Position numbers and translations under genes: made by a program
NCBI RefSeq assembly: GCF_014633365.1
Contig: NC_068346.1
Span: 13,041,030-13,105,029 of the forward strand
Direction of reading: 5' to 3'
DNA: 64,000 nucleotides
Origin: Diospyros lotus
Lineage: Eukaryota; Streptophyta; Magnoliopsida; Ericales; Ebenaceae
Notes under the pieces: generated by a model
The model's database searches: none
Told to the model about the DNA's origin: nothing
What the model saw: only the letters and a program-made list of their open reading frames with translations
Shown here: positions 36,601-46,223 of the stretch, piece by piece
Position numbering within the stretch: position 1 is the first letter of the stretch
Layout: each line of letters opens with the position of its first letter

Positions 36601-36798
36601 TGGGGAGCAGAATTTCTACAAGCCAACTGCAACTGCTGATTGGTTCCTTGTTTTGCAGGTGTGCCCAGAATCTTCACAGACGAGGAAAATGCTGAAATTA
36701 GCCCTCTGGAGCGACACTTGTCAGACCAAAATGATCTTGCCTTGCTGGAATACATTAGAACATCAAGAATCAATATCAATATCAGACAAGTCTTTTAG
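24633..36798 (+). CDS. ALKBH1: ALKBH1-type AlkB Fe(II)/2-oxoglutarate dioxygenase
   Basis: Coding exons: 24633-24739, 24844-24995, 25559-25917, 26650-26788, 26997-27063, 27160-27281, 36659-36798; all junctions are GT-AG and in phase, giving 361 aa. Family members oxidatively demethylate nucleic acids (1-methyladenosine in tRNA and other substrates are reported for ALKBH1). The N-terminus is MYGAEAVTDDSDRTAFRKAE; this is the first in-frame ATG. The substrate-lid part includes LRWSTLGLQFDW (193-204). The double-stranded beta-helix core carries the iron ligands HLD (H259, D261) and H315 in ECFHG. The 2-oxoglutarate-binding RxNxxxR motif is R352-N354-R358 near the C-terminus. Thus the last exon, beyond a 9.4-kb transposon-filled intron, supplies an essential residue. 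Unspliced read-through would stop at 27314 and lose it. Exon structure is inferred from sequence alone. Confidence 0.93.
25271..25319 (+). repeat. SINE-like 3' tail fragment
   Basis: gagccgaccccacgtagtgg followed by ataaaggctttgt and a TTGTTG-type end resembles the 3' end common in plant SINEs. It lies in ALKBH1 intron 2. No pol III boxes were found upstream, so it is probably a truncated copy. Confidence 0.42.
27877..27913. repeat. C13-A24 homopolymer junction
   Basis: Lies near the outer end of the left arm. The mirrored place in the right arm has G14 (34653-34666) preceded by a short T run, so the tract length differs between arms. Confidence 0.95.
28075..28345. repeat. Subterminal GATGGGGCTTCG hairpin cluster, left arm
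   Basis: Multiple direct and inverted copies of gatggggcttcg occur. The clearest is a 26-bp hairpin at 28195-28220: GATGGGGCTTCG, AA, CGAAGCCCCATC. A shorter cluster lies at the mirrored place in the right arm (about 34320-34480). Such subterminal arrays often bind transposase. Confidence 0.75.
28866..30543 (+). pseudogene. DUF1985-domain transposon protein, left-arm copy (broken)
   Basis: It starts at ATG 28866 with MAGQQIRQFTYVHTHRA. DUF1985-like features follow: FLEGPLGHFLK, LIYNVLVREVTF, DEMWFEIGGMTY and EFILIIELRFG. The frame stops at 29280-29282, where the right-arm copy continues, and a short duplicated gaggacctggttt stretch follows. Later exons are still visible: 29464-29640 (LDAFEAFPWGTYVYSKSQHY), about 29750-29835 and 29990-30240, then a coiled-coil-like region with repeated EMxxMRTHFDxEIGQ up to 30543. 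It is a decayed transposon gene of unknown role. Confidence 0.78.
30548..31161. mobile_element. GC-rich non-autonomous hAT element in the left arm
   Basis: Ends TAGAGATGTCAAAATGGGCC and, inward from the right, TAGAGATGGCAAACAGGCC. A perfect 8-bp duplication atattgac flanks it (30540-30547 and 31162-31169). Subterminal DNA is rich in ggcccggcc. The middle (about 30670-31020) is a (CCCTCG)n-type minisatellite that produces false Pro/Ser/Ala/Leu-rich frames. The right arm lacks it, so it inserted after the arms formed. Confidence 0.93.
31641..31740 (+). pseudogene. Start of a Ulp1 (C48) protease-like domain, cut by the inversion
   Basis: After a plausible acceptor (ttattgtag) the frame reads RDTGYIEYLSSADF and then EWLDGRHIDSYMCCL. 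This resembles the WL-x-DxHID segment at the start of Ulp1-like protease domains in plant transposons. Immediately beyond it the sequence turns into the inverted right arm, so the catalytic His-Asp-Cys region is absent. Confidence 0.55.
32508..33879 (-). pseudogene. DUF1985-domain transposon protein, right-arm copy (longer frame)
   Basis: The uninterrupted frame from ATG 33879 runs to a likely donor at about 33148 (...YGFVWTFQ|GT), with a possible next exon WWLIEKFTWIQNKW (about 33030). It holds the same DUF1985-like features as the left copy (FLEGPLGHFLK, DEMWFEIGGMTYRYGKQEF, GLRFG). It continues through LLNNKEDPVSDDVLRLVY, which the left arm has lost. A downstream acidic/charged exon lies at 32804-32580 (ERETDFWRSFNPQHS, then GGDEDEEGGDEEP). 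It lies antisense to ALKBH1. The gene could be intact over this half, but it lacks the Ulp1 part, so I treat it as a relic. Confidence 0.75.
34891..36658. other. Remainder of ALKBH1 intron 6
   Basis: Beyond the inverted repeat the intron continues as ordinary AT-rich sequence. A LINE fragment lies near 35270-35430. The rest shows no gene; short frames on the minus strand (for example around 35572-35853) match nothing I recognise. Confidence 0.6.
35270..35430 (+). pseudogene. LINE (L1-type) reverse transcriptase fragment
   Basis: Pieces in shifting frames read LVPIYKNKGG, then QNCENHKEIKL, and ERVIEQRARREIKV. These fit the conserved stretch before the catalytic core of plant LINE reverse transcriptase. 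It is heavily frameshifted. Confidence 0.55.
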
Positions 36799-37134
36799 CT
36801 GTATTTCTTCTTATTCCTTAATTTTTTGTCTTTTTCTTTTTTGATGAATTCAAGACGGTAACTTAGAGATCGTTCATTCTTGTAATAGCAATTTTACTTC
36901 AATCATCTGGTCGTGTTTCTTTTATCACTGAGCCCTAGTGTCCCCATGGTTCCTCAGCAAGACGCCATCGCATTGGAAGTAACACAACATGAGCATAAGA
37001 TGTTTAGCTTCAGCACAACACGAAATATCGCTTGCGCCCACAAAAAATAAAATTAAAAATAATAATAAAGCATGATGCTCCTCTTGGCTTCGTCAGCCAT
37101 GGAAATAAGCTCGGTGGGAAGGAAGAATTCAGCC

Positions 37135-37140
37135 AAAAAA
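37135..37140 (-). terminator. Pol III terminator of tRNA-Leu
   Basis: Six A on the plus strand give TTTTTT on the transcribed minus strand, 12 bases past the tRNA 3' end. Confidence 0.8.
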
Positions 37141-37152
37141 GTTCTCGTTTCC

Positions 37153-37160
37153 TGTGGAGA

Positions 37161-37193
<33 letters not shown>

Positions 37194-37233
37194 ACCTTAA
37201 TCTGGCGCCTTAGACCAACTCGGCCATCTCCAC
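37153..37233 (-). tRNA. tRNA-Leu (anticodon AAG)
   Basis: Minus strand, 81 nt. The acceptor stem GTGGAGA pairs with TCTCCAC and the discriminator is A. The D-arm/A box is TGGCCGAGTTGGTC. The anticodon arm CCAGA-TTAAGGT-TCTGG has AAG at positions 34-36. A long type-II variable arm (GTCCGAAAGGGC) is typical of leucine tRNAs. The T arm/B box is GGGTTCAAATCCC. No intron is present. It lies between ALKBH1 and LHCA2. Confidence 0.96.
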
Positions 37234-37249
37234 TGTTGCTGGATGGTTC

Positions 37250-39668
37250 TGTATGTAATAATTTTAAATCTATTTAATTCTTCATTTGCACACTAACCTA
37301 AGTCAAGGGTACTTTCCAAATTTTGATTTTTCAAGACGGACAAAGTGTTAATGTCAAAGATGTAAAGTAATGTAGGAGCCATGTCCAAACCCCAACCTTA
37401 ATGATCCATCACATTACATTTTGTCTCGTTAATTTAATTGATCATTACTTATTCTTATTAACTCATCGTTAAAATCACTAAGTTCTAACTATAATTTTGC
37501 TAAACTTTTTAATGTTTCATCTTTTTAGATAGATAAAAGTACCATCTTCATATTTATATATAGAAGTAATTATTCATATTAAGATTATTTTTGTGTATTG
37601 CACAAAAAATCTCAATTATGGGATATATATATTCTAGATATGTATATTAATGAGATTGAAAGGCGATTAAATAAAAATATGAATATTAATAGGTCAAGTG
37701 AAAACAATGGATATTATAAAAAGTACAATCGGGAAAAATGATGACTCAATTTACTTGTTATTTGTCTTCAAAAATGTGAAATTAGTGTATAATATAGTAT
37801 TTGGTATACCATAATATAATAATATTACTAAAACATATAATTACGAACTTTAAAGATATTTAGAATTAGGAAAAATTCTATGTAATACCTTTGAGATCTA
37901 AGATAATTATTAAAAATGCTCTTAATGTTTAAGATTTAATGTGATTTTACAATTTTTTTCTCATCATTAATTAACTTGTTCAATATTAAAAAATAACTAA
38001 TATGTGCCTATATTTAAACACTTTTTTCTTACTTTTTATTTACATTTTTCTTTTATCATATCTTTCGTCTCTCTCTCTCTCTCAAATTGCCGATCATGGT
38101 AGCAATAATAGCAACGGAAACAATAATAATAAATTTTTCTCTCTTTTCAAATGGTCGACAATGGTGGCAACAACAAGGGAGACAATAGTGGTAAGACTCT
38201 CTCTCATTCTTTTTCTCCTCCTCATTCTTCTTCTTCTTCTTCATTAGAACCTTTCTTTTCTTCTTCTTCTTCTTAAGTTCTTCCTTTTCCTCTTCTTTTT
38301 CTTGGATTTTGTCAAAAACTTCATTCTTCTCATTGGATTCTCTTTCTTTATGTTCTAGATTTAACGAAACTCACATATGGATTTATTTCTTCTCTCTCTC
38401 TCTCTCTTTCAATTCTAAGTTTGATGGAATCTAGATTTAGATTCTATTAAACTTTTCTTTTTATTTTTCTTCTTTTTCTTTTCTCTATGTTGGTCACATG
38501 TTGGGTGATGAGCCCATTGCAATCTATTGGAAAGAACCCAAATGGGTTTATTGCACACCAAACAAAACTCACTAGGTTCATTGTCAACGCTCTTGATGAA
38601 CTCAATAGGTTCATTTGGTGTTAGGTAAATTTTTTCTATTTTTCAATTAGAGGGGGAGAAAAGAGAGAATGAAAGATAAATTAGTTATTTTATCTATTAT
38701 CTATTTATTTAACGACAAAAATGGTTATTATTATATTTTTTAAATATATTTATTCAAAATTATTATGTTATTCGTGTCAGACAACATAATTTTTATCCAA
38801 CACAGATAAAATTAGAGAGGAGGCATGAGCCCCCCTTTTGTATGCCCGCATCAAGCAAACTCGACATGAACAATAGAACAAAGCCTTGTATTTATTAATG
38901 GAGCACCTCAATATGTTCCAAAAACTCTTTTCCAACAATGAAATTGCAAAACATTAATACGTTTATTAAAAAATTTAATTATTTTAACGCTGTGTAGCAG
39001 AAGTCATAATGATTTATAATAATCCATATAATAACACAAGTGAATTTTTAGAGCAATAAGGAGTTACTTCAGTTGTGGCTTAAAAATTGCAAGGGATACA
39101 AAAGTCTTATTATCTTAATCATATTATTAGGAAATGCCAATGAAATTATGAAACTTTGGCAGGTGGCAGAGCAGACCGATTCAATTCCTGTTGTGACAGT
39201 AGTAGAGGTGAAGAAGCCATGAAATGTAATTATGGAAAAGGTTAAGATACAACCCCATTAATTATCTCTAATAAATGTATTTTATTTTTTGAAAATTTAA
39301 AATAATTTTTATTCATTAATAAAATAGATTTATTAAAAATTAACCATTATTCTAAAAATAATATAATTAACATTATCCCCACATATATATATAGGTACTA
39401 ATTTTAATAATAATAATAATAATAATATATTAAAACAATTAAAGAGGTATTTTTACACTGCAAGAATATGGGGTCTTTCTACAGATTAGACGAGACGGAA
39501 TTAAACAGGCAAGCCACTGCAAATTCTACTACTAATCATCAGACAGACGAAACATGCTTCCATCACTTACTTAGACAAACAGTCTTAATTAAGATGAGAT
39601 GTTTGCAGAATTAATGCATCGACCTCCATCCACCAGCTGTTGCCACTCTTTTGCTTGCTTTCATCACT
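37250..39668. other. AT-rich intergenic DNA between tRNA-Leu and LHCA2
   Basis: No gene is visible. 38050-38480 is CT/CTT-rich and resembles 3590-3642 plus 4376-4620, that is, the same locus type without the 3643-4375 element. AAT-type microsatellites occur near 39405-39430. The last few hundred bases before 39669 should include the LHCA2 3' UTR. Confidence 0.6.
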
Positions 39669-40854
39669 TCACTTGGGGGTGAAAGCCTGCAGTACGTACG
39701 TTTGAAATTAATTAATTAATTATGATAATAATTAAGGCTATATGTGTGCGCGCGTGCGGGTGTATATATATTTAATTATGAAGGCATGTGGATGGTGTAC
39801 TTACAGCAAAAATGGTGGCATGGCCAGGGTCGGCAAGGTGGGCAAAGAGGTTGTCAATGGGGCCGGTGCCGGTGTAGATGGCTTGGAACCAAGCACCCAT
39901 GACGGCCAACATAGCGAGCCGGCCGTTCTTAATCTCCTTGGTCCTGAGTTCTTTGACTTTCTCAGGGGAGCCGCTGCCCCAGCCAAGAGGGTCGAACCAG
40001 AGGCCACCGGGGTAGCCGACGTCGGTGCCGGTGAGCTTGTTGTTGGGGAAGATGGGGTCGGTGTTGACGCAGCCGGGCTTGAGGATGTCAGCCCAGCGGC
40101 GGCCCTCCGCCCAGCCGATGAAGATGAGCTCCACGATGAAGAGGGTGGTGGTGTCGGTGAAGTACTGCAGCTCGCCGGCGGTGTACCAGGAAGGAGTATT
40201 GAGGATGCCGATCTTGGTTAGGAACTCGGGGATGAAGATGCCGGCTGCTCCCAGCATTGCCCACCGGCAGTGAACCAGCTCTGATTGTACCATCCATCTC
40301 AATGTCTCCGGATCGGATCCGAGCCCAAGGGGATCAAATCCAAAGTCTCCAGGGAGGCTAAATGAAAGAGTTCGTTATCAATCAGCTACTCATTTATTAG
40401 TTAATGAAACAATTCATCCAATTTAATTCTTAATTACCTGCCATCAAGCCATGGAGGAGGGGTGCTCCCTGGGAACCAGAGAGGCCTATTAGGGTCGGCA
40501 GCGGCTACGCAAACGGTGGCCGATCGCGTTCCGGCCGAAGCCGGAGCGGTGTACTTACGAAGCCTGAGCTTTCTCGCTCCTCCAAGGAAAGAAGCCTTTG
40601 TTGCTCCAACATTAATAATTGACCCACTCTTCTGGGAACTGCAAGTAATTACTTTCATGCATGATTAAATCAATAATGCTTCTCCAGGTAGCTAGGATTA
40701 TTAATTTGAATGATGAATAATAATAATAATAATAATATTAATACGATGGAAGAAATATATATATGATTGAAAAGAAGTAATTACGTACAAACCTGCTTGG
40801 GGAAGAGAGACCAACAGCAGCAACGGCTGAAGAGGCGCAGACAGAGGACGCCAT
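39669..40854 (-). CDS. LHCA2: Photosystem I light-harvesting chlorophyll a/b protein Lhca2
   Basis: Minus-strand exons in order: 40854-40793, 40638-40438, 40357-39805, 39686-39669; GT-AG junctions, all in phase, 277 aa. The first ~65 residues ([18 protein letters not shown]...) are a Ser/Ala/Arg-rich chloroplast transit peptide; the mature part begins near [10 protein letters not shown]. Helix B has ExxHxRxAM (ELVHCRWAM, 115-122), helix C follows [12 protein letters not shown] (159-170), and helix A has the chlorophyll-binding EIKNGRLAM (229-237). The His in HCRW, rather than Asn, fits Lhca1/Lhca2 and not the red-shifted Lhca3/Lhca4. The overall sequence and the C-terminus FAAFTPK match Lhca2. 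The protein sits in the thylakoid membrane as part of the PSI antenna belt. The last exon codes only AFTPK and stop. Confidence 0.96.
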
Positions 40855-40955
40855 TTTAGAGATTTTTTGGGGGGATTTGGGTTGATGAGTGGAAGTGGGT
40901 TTGATTGGCGTGTGTTGTGAGAGATAAGTAAGGATACGAGAGAGAGGAGAGGAGG

Positions 40956-41012
40956 CTTATCTTGAAGGATAGAGGTGCGTTGATGTCTATTGGCCGCTTA
41001 GTTACCACGTGG
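40956..41012 (-). promoter_or_regulatory. LHCA2 promoter: GATA/I-box, CCAAT box, G-box
   Basis: On the minus strand, upstream of the start at 40854: CCACGTGG G-box (41005-41012), CCAAT (40993-40989) and GATAAG I-box (40961-40956). This combination is typical of light-regulated photosynthesis promoters. I see no clear TATA box between the I-box and the ATG; the segment is pyrimidine-rich (CTCCTCTCCTCTCTCTC), as in TATA-less PSI gene promoters. Function is inferred. Confidence 0.7.
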
Positions 41013-41995
41013 CATGCAGAATCTGATTGTCTAGCCTTACACCTCTAGTTTCGCTTGCCTACCTGGAATAATCAGAAGCTGGTGGTTCACATTGCCACCC
41101 CGCCCTGTCCTGCTCCCTCTTTCTATCAACAACTACCCTACAACCAAAGATTCCCGGGCACATTTTTTTCTTTCTTTCTTTTTCTTCCTTTCTTTCTTTT
41201 TTTTTTTTTAGAATTTCCTGCCTTGCCTTAAAGATAGTTATTCTTGAATGAGTCCCAAAGGCCTAATGTTGATTCTTACTTACTCTTTCAATTGTGTATT
41301 ATATTTTACGCCTAGTCAAACTCAGTGAAATGGTAAGTGATGGAACAACTTTTAACTTTAGTTGATCTAAATAAATGTCACATATTAAAGATTAAAATTT
41401 ACTAAAAAAAAAAAAATTAACAAAACCCATTGACTTCCTAATTTTGTTACCACGATCTCGTCCTCTCTGCAATCCTGTCCAATCAGAGAGACCAAAGAAA
41501 TTCCATGAACAGTAAGTAATTGCCCTACAGTCACTTATCCACAAATATTTGTCCATTTTCAGTGGAACAACTCATCAGTCCAGTAAACAGATCTGAATTC
41601 GCGGATCCAAATGAGACCTCGGCTTTATTCCTTGAGATCAAAATTACAAACTACTTTCAAACTTGAGTCCAAAAAAAAAAAAAAACCCATAAAAAAGCAA
41701 AGAAGACTCTTCGTCCTCCTAAGTTTCTCATATACAGAGAGGAAGACACAAGATTTAACTTTCAAATCACCTCGTATTTACCTATCATGCACCCAATGCG
41801 TGCTTGTTAACAGATTCAAAACCGTTGTGGAGATCGGCATCCAGAGGTTTAGTAATGGAAAGAATAAATAAATTGGGTGCTTCCACTGGTGGCAAGAGAT
41901 GTTTCAGCTTGGCTCTCTAAATAAGTTAAAAAAAAAAAAATCGATCCAAATCTGAGACTCCCCGCCTAAACTGTTTCAAATATCGTGGCTACAAT

Positions 41996-44900
41996 TCAGC
42001 AGAGCAGGCTATAAGAGGGCATATCTTCAATCCTCAAGACATCATCCATTAGAAGTTCCTTCTCAAGCTGACCCCGAGTGGATTTCAAAACATCCTACGG
42101 AAGACAAGATACGGTTATTACCCAAATCCAATTAGGATGCAGCAGCACCAGCAGCAGAAGGGAGTAAAAAATAAGCATTAAAGAAAAACCTGGGAAATAC
42201 AAGTTCTTTAAGTTACTAGCATTATGAACCTCTACTCATACATGTCTCATATCAGGCTGCTTTAAGTTCATTTCACTTAGCCCACAATAAACCACAAGGT
42301 ACGTTACTCACATTGAACTCCATGTATGTGGCATTTCTCTCCAGCCATTGCTTGTCCATGACCACGAAAGCCACACAATAGAGCAAGTCAAATGCCCACT
42401 CATTTTCTGAAGACAGATATAACATCCTGATTAATCTCAAAACTACAGCCTTAAAAAGCTTAGCGTGAGCGTGAACTGTCAGGTTTATGTCAGAACTAAA
42501 ACTACAAATATCATGCAACTTCTAGTACCATAATCATAATCAGGACACCAAAACTACTCTCAAACAATCTCATCTTCCTATGTTTGATCAAAGTGGATAA
42601 ATATCATGAAACAATATTTTATGATTTGAAATATTAGGAGCAATTGCAGGTTCTACCTGATAACATCTGCAAGAAAACTGCTCTAACAAACGTTCTGGGT
42701 TTTGCTGCAGGTACACATTCACGTGCATTAGCAGCCCCATAAAGAAATTATAGCTAACTAGCAGGCTGAGAGAGACAGCAAATAATAATAATAATAAAAT
42801 TAAAAATTAAAGAACTATCACGTTGAGACGAAATACTGGATTTGAGCTCATCTAGGTCAGCTCAACCCCCAGAAAGCTCGCATTCAGGGAGGAAACTTGG
42901 AGTGAAGGAGTGGGGCTTTTGCATTTTCTGCATATATTTTTGACTGGATCAAATATTTTAAACTGAACAAGAGAGTTAATATTTTCCCTTACTGGCATCT
43001 AGATCAAGCATTTGCATGATCATGAATGTGATATTTACACCAGCCACAGCAAATGGATATTCCCATGCAGAACGCTGCCCTCCTTGCTTTTTCAATAGAT
43101 GCTGGAAAGATGTCTGCAGCAAAGTCATATGAAAGGTTAACAAACATAATCAGTATTTAAGAATGTTAGTGGTTGCAAAAGATCAACCACTTGAGCAAAG
43201 GGCTAAAGCCCTACACTTCAGCTATACCCACTTAGGTGGTGGATTTTGAGCATGATGTCCCAATAGCTGAGTCAAAATAAATAACATAGAATAAAATTGA
43301 GTTCCTTTATCTATTTTAATGAACATCAAAGGTGGTGTTGTCACAAAGAAAAATGTATTGCCATTCTAGGATCTTACCGGAAATGTTTTGGCAAAAAACA
43401 GTAAGTTCTCCAAAGAAATGAATCCAGCTCCTCTGTTTAACAGGAATACATTATCCATGTTAAAAAGAGGAAAAAAAGATATGTAAGAGACATTGGAATT
43501 CAACATCATCAGATTATATTAAAACACAAGAAACAAGAAAGCAACCTGAAATCAGTTGATGGATCCCTGCCCTGCCAACCCATTTCTTTCCATTGATCAG
43601 AAACTAAACTATGGAGTTCCCTACCAGGGTATGTGGCAGACCATAGAGCTTTCAGAGCAGCCTGCAGTTATATAATCACTGATCTAACTCAAACAAATCA
43701 TGCAACTAAGCGAACATTGAAAGTATAATGTTTACTATTTTGAATCCTGGTATTTCTGTATTACATTGCAAGTTTGTGCATCTTGGTGTATCTAGATAAG
43801 AAGACCCTGTGTTTAGTACTCCTATTGAGGTTCCACAGGAAATTTAGTAATAGTAGTTGCAAAATTTGCTCTTTAAAATAATTTTGCAGTGGCAAACACA
43901 CCTGATGATCTACTCTAGAAGCATCAAAGGTAACCTTTGTCCGATGCTTCAGCCTTCTTAGTTTCTCTTCCTGCAGATTTTTATCAGATCTAGAAAATAT
44001 TAACAGAATCAGGAAAAAGTAATGCAGAAGGCATTATATCTCCATGACATCATCACAACTCTAGTAGAAGGTTTTTTTTTTCCCTCCATTTTTCTTTCTT
44101 TCCTTTTTCTTTTACAAAGTAGAAAGGATAGTAAATGAATGTGATTATAATAGCCTATACCCACAGGGAAGTTGCAATGAGGATGGAGACCTTGATGAGT
44201 TTCAGTTATACCTTAATCCAAGCTCCACAAGGTGAAAAAGGAATCTAAAGTCCTAAATTTATGGCGCAGGAGGCAAGAATTGAATCATGGCCATATGTGA
44301 TGGGAAATCACTTGCTGCTGCTGGTTTTTTGTTTTTTTTTTCTTTTCAATAGTGGAATTTATGAAGAAAAGCAAGCAGGATGGCAAGAAATGATTTTTTC
44401 TCAAGGAAACATAGAAAGTTTGAAGAATTAGGAGAGAAAAAGAATTCTGTGAAGTTCAAAATCAATGGATCAAGAAGAATTCTTCTTTCAGATATCTGCT
44501 TAGAGCTACAAGCTTACATTTTAAAACCCATACCATGTGCTTGGTATGATTAAATGTGGCGAGTCCGGTCCCACCTCCGAGGTGCCACCGTAACACACGG
44601 TTATAACTATGACCTCCTACCGAATTGAAGGTCGGCTATGCCCTTACAAGTTTGGGCACCCTGGGTGTGATTCAAGTTTCACTGCCTTCCCTCGCCGAGA
44701 ACCTGAGTCCCAAAAGAAAATAGGCAGCAGAGGGCACTCGAATCTCAGTCGAGCCACACGCTAAAATCTCATAGCTATTACAGAGACATGATGAGGTTAT
44801 AAAAACAAACTTACATGAAACCCTATATTTTCAAAAAAATAGCTAAAAGAGATTCCAATCACATGCTCAGTACCTTTTTTCCTAATATAAACTTAGTTCT

Positions 44901-46192
44901 CAATAAAATACTCAAAATCCCGTTCATCTCACACACTTAATACAAATAGAGAACCCTGTAATTAAAATAACCACCAACAATCAAAAATCCCCTCACGGCT
45001 CATCGATCACATCCATCAACGATCCTTCCTCCAACATCGCCTTCCCTTTGCTAGGGCCCGAGCTATCTATATGGTTGGTTAGGGGTGAGTCCTAAGACTT
45101 AGTAAAGGCAATATACATAAAATAGCAAACCACAATTCATAATAAACATGGAAAGAAAAACATGAAATGAGTCATGGATGCAGACCCGTCCACCTCATTC
45201 CTTTCGGACTCTTGGTGGCCCCATACGATTTTTCCCTAGACCCCAACACAAGCTCTGTTCAGTCTCAAATTCATAACCTTATGCCTAGGCATTTCCCTAT
45301 CATCACATGCAAGTTATGATCATTTAATTAGCACAAAAAAAATATATTGACCCTTACCATTTGCTTCTAATGCCTTGATAGTCCTTTTGAAAAAATTCCT
45401 CCAAAGTGTTGATAACATCGACGTCACGTCTCAAAATTCTTTTAACAAAAATTAAACATAATAGGTTAAAAATAACTATTTTAACTAGGTATTGCTTAAA
45501 CCACTTTTAAATCCAATCTTGGACCTTTTTGTTTTTGCTCGTACCTTGGCTCTTTAATTATACGGTCAACCTTCTGGCTTGCCCAACCTCTATCAAATTC
45601 TTGTTTCTTACGCACTTCCCTTTTACAAAGGTGCTTTATATAGAGTTTTTTTTTCCTGCTGCCCAAGACTTGGGTTTCTTAAGTCAAAAATCACAGTAGA
45701 TTTCAATCAAATCCTCTTCCACGTGCTGCTCTAATTCACCCTACAAGGAGCAATCTAATCCTAATCTCATCTCATTAATGTTTCGTACTTTCTGATTGCA
45801 GGTAAATCAAGGGCTGTAATCAAATCCTCTTCCACGTGCTGCTCTAATTCACCACAAGATCACTGCAAGGAGTAATCTAATCAGATCTAATTCTAATCCC
45901 ATCTCATTAATGTTTCGTACTTTCTGATTGCAAGCAAATCAACAACAGTAAGCAACCATATGTGGCATCTCAGCAGCTGATGAGTCCCAAACGATGTTGT
46001 TTCGCCCAAAGGCAGCTTCCAGGAAAAAAAATCAGCCATCCCCCCCCCCCTCCCGGGGCGACCTGCTGCTAGGACCCTTACACGCATGCGTAACCATCAA
46101 GCTGCAAGCCTTCTCACTTATATATATGCACCAATTAATTTTATACCAATCCAACCCCTAGTTTCCGAATTACACTTAGACCTCAGAAATTC

Positions 46193-46223
<31 letters not shown>

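Noticed and set aside
39742..40273. Plus-strand frames of 159 and 82 codons opposite LHCA2
   Set aside because: Shadows of the GC-rich LHCA2 exon 3; low complexity and no family resemblance.
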